The translations under genes and the position numbers were made by a program. From the NCBI RefSeq assembly GCF_014378035.1, contig NZ_JACMOM010000195.1, forward strand, positions 1-60,323: DNA of 60,323 bases, read 5' to 3'. Below the pieces are notes generated by a model, which worked only from the letters and a program-made list of their open reading frames with translations, was not told the DNA's origin and did not search any database. Position 1 is the first letter of the stretch; each line of letters opens with the position of its first letter. This stretch comes from Aeromicrobium sp. (GTDB lineage: Bacteria; Actinomycetota; Actinomycetes; Propionibacteriales; Nocardioidaceae). This document shows positions 1 to 8,667 of this stretch, piece by piece.

Positions 1-562
1 AGTTCCGATTTGCCCACGTATGGCCCACAGATCCCCGTTGCCAATCGTGGCCTGTCGTAGGCATTCGGGCGCCCTCACGATCTGTCAGGAGCCCGACGCA
101 CCGGTAACAGCGATGGATCCACGAATACTCTCAAGAAGGACTTTGGCCCCCGGATGGCAGCCATCAGTCCACCAGGTTCATCGCACCCGTCGTGTGGCCA
201 ACCTGGAAGCACTCATCCCGCGGCGGTTTCAGGTCGTGTGGAGCGGTCGCGCCGTCGGCAGGCTGAGCCAAATCGAGAGCCCGCTGCCATCTAGGCCGTG
301 TTCCAAGGCACGCAAGATGACTGCTATCCATCACGATGGAATCAGTTCTTCGATTCAAGCACGTGTAATGAACGGTGTAGCCGGCCAACCATGCCCTGCG
401 CTGCGGCGTTCCTCGTCCTCGCTGCTCCTGACCGCGAAGTGGCGGTCAGCGACGGCAATATGACCACCCTCTCACCGACAACGCATCAATCTGATGACGC
501 AGCCTCTATCTCCACGGCCGCCTCACAAACTCTCCCCCGAAGAGCGTGGGGCGGTCGTCCGT
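1..562. other. Left edge, no supportable gene
   Basis: I see no reading frame here with a recognisable family, a good ribosome binding site or a convincing start. Open frames on both strands are short and rich in Arg, Pro and Ser, as expected for chance frames in high-GC DNA. Together with the broken gene at 563-1130 this looks like decaying DNA. No transposase motif or terminal inverted repeat could be recognised by eye. Confidence 0.5.
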
Positions 563-1130
563 TCAGGCGCGGTGGGCGCCTCCGCGGCGTCGGGGTGTCG
601 CCGCGCGGATGACCATGAGCAATCCCGCGGTGATGAGGGCGATGCCGGAACCCCATCAGTTGCAGGTTCTCGGGCGCGCCAGTGTCGGGCAGAACTGTTT
701 CATCGCTGTTCCCGGAATCGCCTGAGTCGTCGCTGTCGTGCGAGTCATCATCATCGCCGTCTGAGTTTTTCAAGTCCCAGGCAGGCGTGACGCCGCTGCC
801 AGGGACGATGACAGGAATGACGTTGATGAAGGCCCTCGCCATGGAGCTAACGAAGCTGTTGGGGTCGATGTAGCGGCTGACTTCATAGTCAAATGAATCC
901 GGACTGGGTTGCCGTGAACGTCAACACCCCGGTGATCTGGTCGATGACGGCGTTGATGAACGCGGGCACACCGACCAGAAAGTACTGCACCGGTGTGAGT
1001 TCGCTGGCTTCGTCGTTGAGTACGTCGTCGTTGGTGGCCAGCGCTACACGCTCGCGACGCCTTCGTTCACTGTGGTCGAGTCGTTCACGGCACAGGCGAG
1101 GTCGATTCCTGCACCGCCCACAAGGACGTG
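563..1130 (-). pseudogene. Remnant of an LPXTG cell-wall-anchored surface protein
   Basis: Read on the minus strand, three frames joined by shifts give one sensible protein tail. First comes a stretch with AVNDSTTVNEG, then (new frame near 1050) ATNDDVLNDEASELTPVQYF, then (new frame near 890-905) a segment ending in an Asp/Ser-rich linker and LPDTGAPEN. A third shift in the run of four C at 651-654 restores the expected hydrophobic segment (GIALITAGLLMVI) and the Arg-rich tail ending at 563. LPXTG, membrane helix and positive tail together are the sortase sorting signal. The NDS..NEG/NDDVLND pattern resembles cadherin-like tandem-95 repeats, which is only a suggestion. At least three frameshifts mean it cannot encode a working protein. 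The 5' limit is approximate. Confidence 0.55.
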
Positions 1131-1188
1131 GACTCCAACCAACCCACAGCAATTCTTTGGCAATCGTCGGTCTCGGAGCCGCGCGGAA

Positions 1189-1212
1189 CGCAATCTTGAC
1201 GCAATCTTGACG
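1189..1212. repeat. 11-bp direct tandem repeat
   Basis: The unit CGCAATCTTGA occurs twice in tandem (1189-1199 and 1200-1210), followed by CG. It lies about 90 bp upstream of the permease start at 1303. It could be a recent slippage product or a pair of regulator half-sites on one face of the helix; nothing decides between these. Confidence 0.6.
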
Positions 1213-1267
1213 CCCATCGGGATCCGGAAGTCGATCTGACATCCGATCGCGAACGTACGATGACGCG

Positions 1268-1286
1268 GACCACCACGGCGGTGGTC
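1268..1286 (+). promoter_or_regulatory. Hairpin just upstream of the permease ribosome binding site
   Basis: GACCACC (1268-1274) can pair perfectly with GGTGGTC (1280-1286) around a 5-base loop. It ends 2 bases before the AGGAGGG ribosome binding site (1289-1295) of the gene starting at 1303. A stem this close to the Shine-Dalgarno sequence could affect translation or mRNA stability. I could not recognise a known riboswitch around it. Confidence 0.4.
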
Positions 1287-1302
1287 TCAGGAGGGTGGCC
1301 AC

Positions 1303-3246
1303 GTGACTAGCACCGGGCCCAGAACCGGTATCCGCCGATGGATGCTCGAAGGGCTCTCGGAGACTGCGGGCGAGCTCACCGGACCCCACGGCAAGGTCAC
1401 CGAGGAACGCCCGCACCACTCGTGGTGGCGAGTCATGTGCCTGACCGGCGTCGACTACTTCTCCACCCTGGGATACCAACCTGGAATCGCCGCGCTGGCT
1501 GCAGGCGCCGTCGCTCCGATCGCCACTGTGGTGCTGGTTGCGCTAACGCTGTTCGGCGCACTGCCCGTGTACCGGCGGGTTGCCCGGGAGAGCCCACACG
1601 GCGAGGGCTCGATAGCGATGCTGGAGAAGGTCCTGCCCTGGTGGGCGGGCAAGTTGTTCGTGCTCGTCATGCTCGGATTCGCGTGCACCGACTTCTTGAT
1701 CACGATGACCCTGTCGGCGGCGGACGCATCGGCACACGTGCTGGAGAACCCCTTCACTCCTACCTTCCTTGCCGGCCACGTCGTACTGATCACATTGGTC
1801 TTCCTGGCGGCACTCGGCGCGGTGTTCCTGCGTGGCTTCAAGGAAGCCATCAGCATCGCCGTCGTGCTGGTCATCGTCTACCTCGTCCTGAACGCCGTCG
1901 TCATCACCTCCTCATTCTTCGAGATCGCCCGCAACCCTCACGTCTTTGGCGACTGGCACGACCTGCTCATGACCGAGAACCACAACTGGTTTGCCGTCCT
2001 TGCTGTTGCGTTGGTCGTCTTTCCCAAACTCGCCCTCGGTCTGTCCGGTTTCGAGACTGGCGTCGCAGTCATGCCCCAGATCCAAGGATCACCAGATGAC
2101 ACCGAGGCGCATCCCGTCGGCCGCATCGCCGGGGCCCGCAGACTCTTGCTGACGGCCGCAGTCATCATGAGCGTGTTCTTGGTGCTGTCCAGCATCGTCA
2201 CGACCCTGCTGATTGCGCCCAATCAATTCGAACCGGGAGGCGAGGCGAACGGTCGGGCCCTCGCGTTCCTTGCCCATGAGCAGCTCGGCTCGGCATTCGG
2301 CACGGTCTACGACATCAGCACCATCGCGATCCTCTGGTTCGCCGGCGCCTCTGCCATGGCGGGCCTCCTCAACCTCGTACCCCGGTATCTCCCCCGCTAC
2401 GGCATGGCACCCTCATGGGCACGAGCCATGCGGCCACTCGTCCTGGTGTTTCTGACCGTCGCGTTCTTCGTGACATGGGTATTCGAAGCGAGCGTCGATG
2501 CGCAGGGCGGCGCATACGCCACCGGCGTGCTGGTACTGATCACCTCTGCCTCGGTCGCCGTAACCCTCACCGAGTACCGCCGCCAGCGTCGACGAGCCGC
2601 AGTCGCGTTCGCGATCGTCACCGCGGTGTTCGTCTACACGACCGTGGTCAATATCTTTGAACGCCCCGACGGCGTCAAGATCGGTGGTCTCTTTATTCTC
2701 GCAATTGTCGTCGTGTCCTTCGTCTCGCGGACCCGACGCTCCTTGGAGCTACGGGCCGTGAGCATCGTCATGGATGACACGGCACGCCACTACATAATGG
2801 GCGCAGCCAAATGTGGTGCGGTCCGGCTGATTCCGAAAGAGCCCGGCGAGTCCACGGCCACCTCATACCGCGAAAAGGCGACCGAGGTCCGCGAAAACAA
2901 CGGCGTCCCGGGCTGGGCTCCCGTGATCTTCGTCGAAGTCACCGTCTCTGACGCCTCAGACTTCGAAGCCGACCTCGAAGTGGCAGGGATCGAGCGGCAC
3001 GGCTATCGGGTCCTGCGCGTCCGCAGCTCGGTCATCGCCAACACCATCGCTGCTCTCCTGATCGACATCCGCGACAGCACAGGCACGATTCCTCACGCGT
3101 ACTTCAGCTGGACCGAAGGCAACCCGCTGGTCAACTTCATGCGATTCCTGTTCGTCGGCGATGGCGAGATCGCACCCGTCACGCGCGAGGTGCTCCGCGA
3201 GGCCGAGCCAGACCCGGAACGGCGCCCACGCATTCACGTCGGCTAG
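1303..3246 (+). CDS. APC-family permease with C-terminal cytoplasmic domain
   Basis: Integral membrane transporter of 647 aa from the amino acid-polyamine-cation superfamily. About 12 hydrophobic segments lie between residues 45 and 480. The signature near residue 52 ([13 protein letters not shown], then [20 protein letters not shown]) is the conserved first-helix region of this branch. Residues 480-647 form a soluble tail, as in KUP/KimA-like potassium transporters and related permeases. The substrate, an amino acid or K+, cannot be told from sequence alone. The GTG start is supported by AGGAGGG 7 bases upstream. It stands alone: broken DNA lies upstream and no gene follows for 700 bp. Confidence 0.8.
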   Translation: MTSTGPRTGIRRWMLEGLSETAGELTGPHGKVTEERPHHSWWRVMCLTGVDYFSTLGYQPGIAALAAGAVAPIATVVLVALTLFGALPVYRRVARESPHGEGSIAMLEKVLPWWAGKLFVLVMLGFACTDFLITMTLSAADASAHVLENPFTPTFLAGHVVLITLVFLAALGAVFLRGFKEAISIAVVLVIVYLVLNAVVITSSFFEIARNPHVFGDWHDLLMTENHNWFAVLAVALVVFPKLALGLSGFETGVAVMPQIQGSPDDTEAHPVGRIAGARRLLLTAAVIMSVFLVLSSIVTTLLIAPNQFEPGGEANGRALAFLAHEQLGSAFGTVYDISTIAILWFAGASAMAGLLNLVPRYLPRYGMAPSWARAMRPLVLVFLTVAFFVTWVFEASVDAQGGAYATGVLVLITSASVAVTLTEYRRQRRRAAVAFAIVTAVFVYTTVVNIFERPDGVKIGGLFILAIVVVSFVSRTRRSLELRAVSIVMDDTARHYIMGAAKCGAVRLIPKEPGESTATSYREKATEVRENNGVPGWAPVIFVEVTVSDASDFEADLEVAGIERHGYRVLRVRSSVIANTIAALLIDIRDSTGTIPHAYFSWTEGNPLVNFMRFLFVGDGEIAPVTREVLREAEPDPERRPRIHVG

Positions 3247-3927
3247 TGCCGCGGGACAAGCCCTTGGTCAAAGCTAGCCACGCCGGACCCCAACGCTGTG
3301 GCCCTCTCTACGTCACGAGGCCACTACCGCTCACCGCGAAGCACCCCCGAACCGTTCCACAAGTCCAGGGGCTGCCCAGAGTTTCGTTGACAGGTTGATG
3401 TGCCCTGGGTTTCGTGATTCTCGGGCCGCCCGTGCGAAATGAGCTCAACGGTCCCGGGTTTCATGACGGCTGACTGGGGTGGGCACGGCGTCGATGCTCG
3501 AGACAACGGGACGTCGTTGCGGCCGGCCTCACACGTCTGACTGATGCTGGCCCACAATTGCCGACAACATGGGCTGACTTGTCCGGTAGTAGCTGGCTGT
3601 CACCGATAAGCCCGTGCGGTCGCACTGCGTCAGCCCCAGGTGTCAGATTTGGGATCGATCTCGATCCTGCCCTGTCATGCCGGCAAGAACCGCAGAAGAC
3701 TGCACGGGGATTTCCCCTAGGGCGTCCCCCGCCCTGCCAGTCGCCATGTGCCCCTGCACGGGGCAACGCTGCAGGTCACCGGCGTGCGGCTCGAACTGGC
3801 CGCCATATTTCCCCGGGCATTCCCCGCGCTCACACTCCTGACGATCTGACGAATAGACGTTTCCGCAGGTCACAGAGTTGCGGCACCAATGGCGATAGGT
3901 GGTTCCTCAGACGCCATAGAACCGGGC
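3247..3927. other. Gene-poor stretch between permease and tRNA-Tyr
   Basis: No open frame here has a recognisable family or a good ribosome binding site. Three degenerate copies of a short motif are visible, around 3374-3390 (GCCCAGAGTTTCGTTGA), 3402-3420 (GCCCTGGGTTTCGTGATTC) and 3450-3466 (GGTCCCGGGTTTCATGA). They may be remnants of a mobile-element end or of a small repeat family. A Cys-containing frame on the minus strand (3873-3643) was considered and not accepted. Confidence 0.45.
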
Positions 3928-3974
3928 ATAAGAAGAGCCCCTGACCGCGTTTCTGCTGGTCAGGGGCTTCTTAT
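3928..3974 (-). terminator. Long hairpin downstream of tRNA-Tyr
   Basis: On the minus strand ATAAGAAGCCCCTGACC pairs with GGTCAGGGGCTCTTCTTAT across an 11-base loop, with one bulged base. It begins 8 bases past the tRNA 3' end. The stem is strong, and its U-rich descending arm (CUUCUUAU) fits an intrinsic terminator of the tRNA transcript. Confidence 0.75.
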
Positions 3975-3981
3975 GGTGCTG

Positions 3982-4063
3982 TGGCAGGTGCAGGGTTCGA
4001 ACCTGCGTAGGCGTTGCCGTCTGATTTACAGTCAGATCCCTTTGGCCGCTCGGGCAACCTGCC
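3982..4063 (-). tRNA. tRNA-Tyr (anticodon GTA)
   Basis: Read on the minus strand, the 7-bp acceptor stem GGCAGGT/ACCTGCC is followed by discriminator A. The anticodon stem-loop is CTGACTGTAAATCAG with anticodon GTA, there is a long class II variable arm (ACGGCAACGCC), and the T-arm has GGTTCGAACC. The molecule is 82 nt. The 3' CCA is not encoded. Confidence 0.95.
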
Positions 4064-4155
4064 ATGGGTGTTGCCGGGGCAACGACAAGCAAGACTATCT
4101 CAGCCACTTAGAGTGAGAGAAACCAGATCCGCGGCGCAGCATCACAGGAGCACAC

Positions 4156-4647
4156 ATGGCCGACTCGTCATTCGACATCGTCAGCAAGATCGATCGCCAG
4201 GAAGCCGACAACGCGCTCAACCAGGCCTCCAAGGAGATCGCGACCCGCTACGACTTCAAGAACACCGGCGCCGACATCAAGTGGAGCGGCGAGTGGGGCA
4301 TCGAGATCACCGCGAACGCGGACGAACGCGCCTTGGCCATCCTTGACGTGTTCAAGGACAAGCTGATCAAGCGCGGCATCTCGCTGAAGACGCTCGAGGA
4401 CGGCGAGCCGCGCCAGTCTGGCAAGGACGTCAAGATCAACTCGACCTTCACCGAGGGCATCAACCAGGAGCAGGCCAAAAAGGTCTCGAAGCTCATCCGC
4501 GACGAGGGACCCAAAGCCGTCAAGGTGCAGATCCAGGGCGAGGAGCTGCGTGTCACGAGCAAGAAGCGCGACGATCTCCAGGAGGTCATCGCCTTGCTCA
4601 AGGGTGCCGATCTCGACTTCGCCGTCCAGTTCACGAACTACCGCTGA
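4156..4647 (+). CDS. yajQ: YajQ-family (DUF520) nucleotide-binding protein
   Basis: Small cytoplasmic protein of 163 aa, the usual family length. It opens with [20 protein letters not shown] and has the conserved [14 protein letters not shown] segment near residue 34. The end, [16 protein letters not shown], is also typical. The family has a double ferredoxin-like fold. Members bind nucleotides, and in Xanthomonas a homologue binds cyclic di-GMP; the role in actinobacteria is unclear. A run of purines (CAGGAG) precedes the ATG at a suitable distance. The acyl-CoA dehydrogenase gene begins 10 bases after its stop, so the two may be cotranscribed. Confidence 0.93.
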   Translation: MADSSFDIVSKIDRQEADNALNQASKEIATRYDFKNTGADIKWSGEWGIEITANADERALAILDVFKDKLIKRGISLKTLEDGEPRQSGKDVKINSTFTEGINQEQAKKVSKLIRDEGPKAVKVQIQGEELRVTSKKRDDLQEVIALLKGADLDFAVQFTNYR

Positions 4648-4656
4648 GCCGCCGCG

Positions 4657-5799
4657 ATGCCTGCCACCCGGCTGATGCCGACCGAGGAATCGTCCGACCT
4701 CATCGACCTGACCCGCGACATCGTGGCCAAGGAGGTCGCTCCACATGTGGCGCAGGTGGAGGCGTCCGGTGAGTTCCCTCGCGACCAGTTCCGCGTCCTG
4801 GGCAGGGCCGGTCTGATGTCGCTGCCCTACCCCGAGGAGTACGGCGGGGGCGGCCAGTCGTACGAGGTCTACCTGCAGGCGCTCGAGGAGATCGCGACGG
4901 TGTCGGCCTCGGTGGGGGTGGGCGTCAGCGTGCATGCGTTGTCGTGCTTCGGATTGTTCACCGCGGGCACCGACGAGCAACGCAAGCAATGGCTGCCCGA
5001 CATGCTGTCGGGCGAGCTGCTGGGCGCCTACTGCCTGTCTGAGGCCCACGCCGGGTCTGACCCCGCGGCGATGCGCACCAAGGCCGTGCGCGACGGCGAC
5101 TCGTACGTCATCAACGGCGCCAAGGCCTGGACGACGCACGGTGGGCAGGCCGACTTCTACAAGGTCATGGCCCGCACCTCCGACGACGGCGGTCGCGGCA
5201 TCTCGTGCTTCCTCGTCCCGGCCGACACCCCCGGCCTGACCGCCGACAATCCCGAGCAGAAGATGGGCCTGATGGGCTCCACCACCGCCACGATGCTCTT
5301 CGACGACGTCCGCATCCCGGTGGAGCGACGCCTCGGCGACGAGGGGCAGGGGCTCCCGATCGCGTTGGCGGGGCTCGACGCGGGCCGCCTCGGTATCGCC
5401 GCGGTGGCGACCGGGCTCGCTCAGGGGGCCCTGGACGCGGCGGTGGACTATGCCAAGCAACGTCAGACGTTCGGCAAGGCCATCATCGACCACCAGGGGC
5501 TCGGATTCGTCCTGGCCGACATGGCCGCGGCCGTCGAGTCTGCCCGCGCGACGTATCTCGCCGCTGCACGGCTGCGTGACGCCGGTCGGCCGTACGCCCG
5601 TCAGGCCTCGATCGCCAAGCTGGTGTGCACCGACAACGCCATGAGGGTCACCACCGACGCCGTCCAGGTCTTCGGTGGCGCCGGCTACACCCGCGACTTC
5701 CCGGTCGAGCGCTACATGCGCGAGGCCAAGGTCATGCAGATCTTCGAGGGCACCAACCAGATCCAGCGGCTGGTCATCAGCCGAGACCTCGCTCGCTGA
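4657..5799 (+). CDS. Acyl-CoA dehydrogenase
   Basis: FAD flavoprotein of 380 aa oxidising an acyl-CoA to the trans-2-enoyl-CoA, cytoplasmic, in fatty-acid or branched-chain degradation. N-terminal helices span roughly residues 1-120. The beta domain has AYCLSEAHAGSDPAAM near 127 and AKAWTTHGGQADFY near 155. The C-terminal domain ends in MQIFEGTNQIQRL, whose Glu is the catalytic base in short/medium-chain enzymes. RQTFGKAI near 265 is also a family signature. Substrate length cannot be assigned. An alternative start lies 6 codons downstream. The gene converges on nuoN2, with only 10 bases between the stops. Confidence 0.92.
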   Translation: MPATRLMPTEESSDLIDLTRDIVAKEVAPHVAQVEASGEFPRDQFRVLGRAGLMSLPYPEEYGGGGQSYEVYLQALEEIATVSASVGVGVSVHALSCFGLFTAGTDEQRKQWLPDMLSGELLGAYCLSEAHAGSDPAAMRTKAVRDGDSYVINGAKAWTTHGGQADFYKVMARTSDDGGRGISCFLVPADTPGLTADNPEQKMGLMGSTTATMLFDDVRIPVERRLGDEGQGLPIALAGLDAGRLGIAAVATGLAQGALDAAVDYAKQRQTFGKAIIDHQGLGFVLADMAAAVESARATYLAAARLRDAGRPYARQASIAKLVCTDNAMRVTTDAVQVFGGAGYTRDFPVERYMREAKVMQIFEGTNQIQRLVISRDLAR

Positions 5800-5809
5800 C
5801 CCGAGCAGG

Positions 5810-7210
5810 TCAGGGGAGGTTGCTCATGAGGAGGTCCGGCCAGGCGCTGAGGGCCACCAGCCCGGTTGCGCCGATGATCACCGCGGCCTTGGCCACGCGG
5901 ATCGAGACCGGCGGCGACGGGCTGACGTACGGGTCGTCGTCATCGGGCCGCTCGACCAGCACCACGATGAGCCGCAGGTAGTAGGCGAGGCCGAGCATGA
6001 CGTTGATGCCCATCACGACGGCCAGCCAGATGTGATCGCCGTCGACGACCGGGCGGATGACGACATACTTCGTCACCAGGCCGATGACGGCGGGCGGGAA
6101 GCCGGCGAGCGTCAGCATCGCGATGACCAGTGGGATGCCTGTCGGCGGGTCTGTGCGAGCGAGGCCCTCGAGCTCATGGAAGCTCGTGCTGCCGCGCAGC
6201 CGGAGCACCACGGCGAGCGCCGCAAACGCGACAAGGTTGGCCATCACGTACACCGCGAGGTACTGCACCGGGGCCCGCAGGCCGTTGACGGTGAGCAGCG
6301 CCGCGGCTGGCGCGATGAGGAAGCCTGCCTGCGCGATCGACGACCAGGCGAGCATGCCGACGGCGTCGCGTTGCCGCAGGGCGCCGAGGTTGCCGACGGT
6401 CATCGTCACGGCCGCGACGATCGCGACGAGCGGCTGCCACGTGTCGTGGCTGTAGGGCATCGCATAGGCGAGCAGGACGAGCAGGGCGCCGAGCGCGGCA
6501 GCCTTCGACACCGTGGAGAGGTAGCCGGCGACCATGACCGACGCGCCGCCATAGGTGTCGGGGATCCAGACGTGGAAGGGCACCGCTCCGAGCTTGAACA
6601 GCAGACCGACGACCGTCAGCACGACGGACACCGCGACGACGCTGTTCGGCAGGTCGGTGGTGCGCAGGGCCTCTCGGATGCCGGCGTACTGCAGCGTGCC
6701 CGTGACGCCGTAGAGCAACGAGATGCCCATCAGCGTGATGGCCGTCGACACGACAGACGCAAGGAAGAACGTCCACGCCGATCGCACCGCCGCACGGTCG
6801 CCCTGCCGCAGTCCGACGAGCGCGATCGACGGCAGCGACAACAGCTCGAGCGCCACGGTGAGTGTCACGAGGTCCCGCGCAGCGACCATCAGCAGGGCGC
6901 CGGCAGCCGAGCTGAGCAGCAGGAAGTGGTACTCCCCCGGCGGCATGGCGTTCTCGAAATTCATGACGTTGGACGCCACCACGACGAACAACGTCCCGGT
7001 GAGCACGATCAGGGTGAACGCGAAGGTGTAGCGCGACGGGCCCTGTGTGTGGATCAGCTCGAGACCGCCCACCACCAGCGCGACGCTGGCCGGCAGACCC
7101 GAGCCGAGCCACGTGCGTCGCGGGTAGAAGGCGTCCACGAGCAGCGCCACGAGTGCGCCGGTGAACACGATGGCTGCCGGGCCGACGACGACCCAGTCGA
7201 CGGGGATCAT
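5810..7210 (-). CDS. nuoN: NADH-quinone oxidoreductase subunit N, second complex I
   Basis: Antiporter-like proton-pumping membrane subunit, 466 aa with about 14 hydrophobic helices. Conserved features are ALELLSLPSIALVGLRQ near residue 120, KLGAVPFHVWIPDTYGGA near 210 and STVSKAAALG just after. These carry the acidic and lysine residues used in proton translocation. It is the last gene of the partial operon, and its ATG overlaps the end of nuoM2. It is shorter and clearly diverged from the 540-aa NuoN at 17863-19485, so the two sets are not a recent duplication. Confidence 0.93.
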   Translation of the reverse strand: MIPVDWVVVGPAAIVFTGALVALLVDAFYPRRTWLGSGLPASVALVVGGLELIHTQGPSRYTFAFTLIVLTGTLFVVVASNVMNFENAMPPGEYHFLLLSSAAGALLMVAARDLVTLTVALELLSLPSIALVGLRQGDRAAVRSAWTFFLASVVSTAITLMGISLLYGVTGTLQYAGIREALRTTDLPNSVVAVSVVLTVVGLLFKLGAVPFHVWIPDTYGGASVMVAGYLSTVSKAAALGALLVLLAYAMPYSHDTWQPLVAIVAAVTMTVGNLGALRQRDAVGMLAWSSIAQAGFLIAPAAALLTVNGLRAPVQYLAVYVMANLVAFAALAVVLRLRGSTSFHELEGLARTDPPTGIPLVIAMLTLAGFPPAVIGLVTKYVVIRPVVDGDHIWLAVVMGINVMLGLAYYLRLIVVLVERPDDDDPYVSPSPPVSIRVAKAAVIIGATGLVALSAWPDLLMSNLP

Positions 7211-8667
7211 GGGGCCACCGGGCTGTAGGTGCCGCTGTAGGTGGCGCCGGGGTTGTCGTAGAGCCCGACGATCAGCCCGGGCGCGAGCCCGAGCACGAGA
7301 ATCGAGGTGACCAGGACCCCACTGACGAAGGCCTCGCGCAGTGTCAGGTCGCGGTCACCGTCGCGCGGCATCGGGTCTCCCTGCGCGAGCAGCCGGATGG
7401 CGCGGACGAAGTAGGCCGTCGTGAGGGCGACGCCGAGCACCGCGACGCCGAGGGCCGACCACGCGAGTGGCCTGGTCAGCACGTCGCCGACCTCGTAGGC
7501 CGCGCGGAGCGACAGCAGCTCTCCCCAGAAACCGGCGAGCCCCGGCAGTCCGAGGCTGGCCACCGCGGCGAGGACGAACGTGACCGCCAGCCACGGTGTG
7601 CGCGAGTACAGCCCTCGTCCGATGACCCGTATCGACGCCGTGCCGAAGCGGTCCTTGAGTGAGCCGGCGTTGAAGAACAGCAGACCGGTGACGACCCCGT
7701 GGGCGACGGAGCCGAACACCGCCGCGGCGACGCCGATGTCGCTCATCGTCGACAGTGCCAGCACGACGAAGCCCATGTGCCCGACGCTCGAGTAGGCGAT
7801 GAGGCGTTTGAGGTCGTCCTGCGCGTAGCAGGCCAGAGCCGACCAGATGATGCCGGCGACCCCGGCGACCGCCAGGTAGGGCGCCACCTCGGCGAACGAC
7901 TCGGGCAGCATGCCGACACCGAGCAGCAGCAGCCCGTAGGTTCCGAGCTTGAGGAACACGCCAGCCAGCAGCACCGAGCCGACCGTCGGCGCCTTGCTGT
8001 GCGCGTCGGGGAGCCACGTGTGCAGTGGCACCAAGGGCGTCTTGATGGCGAAGCCGAGCACGATGAGCACCACCGCGACGACAGGTCCGCCGGTGATGTC
8101 CGGTATCTGCAGCGTGCCGGAATCGAGCGCCACGATGATGATGCCGACGAGGAGCAGCGCGGAGCCCGACACGGTGAACAGCAGGAAACGGGTCGCGGCG
8201 CGGCGCCGTCCGACCGGGTCGAGCGCATCGCCCCACCAGGCGATGACGAACCACATCGGTATCAGCGCGAGCTCGAAGAAGACGAAGAACAGCAGCAGGT
8301 CCAGCGAGGCGAAGACCCCGAGCGCGGAGGCGGCGATGACCAGCACCAGGGCCACGAGGGCGGGGGGCGTCTCGTCGTCGACCAGCCACACGCAGCACAG
8401 CGTGCCGAGAAAGGCCGTCATGAGCAGGAACGGCCACGAGAGCGCGGTGGCACCGACGTGCAGCCGGGCGCCGAGGGGGTCGATCCAGCCGATGTCGATC
8501 TCGCCGGAGACCACCGCTCGACCCTCCCAGACGAGACCGAGGAGCACGAGCGAGACGAGCATCGTTGCTGCGGCGATGATGGCGGCGTTGCGACCGGAAA
8601 GACGCTTGCGCAGGAACATCAGGAGGAGACCCACCGCGAAGGGCAGGATGAGTGCGACGGCGATCAT
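7207..8667 (-). CDS. nuoM: NADH-quinone oxidoreductase subunit M, second complex I
   Basis: Membrane proton-pump subunit of 486 aa. The pump residues look intact: FFVFFELALIPMWFVIAWWG (helix 5 Glu), FAIKTPLVPLHTWLPDAHS (helix 7/8 Lys and His) and VFLKLGTYGL. I chose the ATG at 8667 because it overlaps the nuoL2 stop by 4 bases and the protein then begins with a normal first helix. A longer open frame continues upstream but is rich in Arg and Pro. Confidence 0.93.
   Translation of the reverse strand: MIAVALILPFAVGLLLMFLRKRLSGRNAAIIAAATMLVSLVLLGLVWEGRAVVSGEIDIGWIDPLGARLHVGATALSWPFLLMTAFLGTLCCVWLVDDETPPALVALVLVIAASALGVFASLDLLLFFVFFELALIPMWFVIAWWGDALDPVGRRRAATRFLLFTVSGSALLLVGIIIVALDSGTLQIPDITGGPVVAVVLIVLGFAIKTPLVPLHTWLPDAHSKAPTVGSVLLAGVFLKLGTYGLLLLGVGMLPESFAEVAPYLAVAGVAGIIWSALACYAQDDLKRLIAYSSVGHMGFVVLALSTMSDIGVAAAVFGSVAHGVVTGLLFFNAGSLKDRFGTASIRVIGRGLYSRTPWLAVTFVLAAVASLGLPGLAGFWGELLSLRAAYEVGDVLTRPLAWSALGVAVLGVALTTAYFVRAIRLLAQGDPMPRDGDRDLTLREAFVSGVLVTSILVLGLAPGLIVGLYDNPGATYSGTYSPVAP

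Noticed and set aside
3643-3873. Minus-strand 76-codon frame with CERGECPGKYGG
   Set aside because: The Cys-rich start is suggestive, but there is no good ribosome binding site and no family I recognise, and the opposite strand is open too.
4168-5493. Long minus-strand open frame (441 codons) opposite yajQ and the acyl-CoA dehydrogenase gene
   Set aside because: It overlaps two clear genes antisense, is very rich in Arg, Val, Leu and His, and matches no family; a typical high-GC shadow frame.
5675-7228. Long plus-strand open frame (517 codons) opposite nuoN2
   Set aside because: Antisense to a well-conserved membrane subunit and composed almost wholly of Arg, Asp, His and Glu; no family resemblance.
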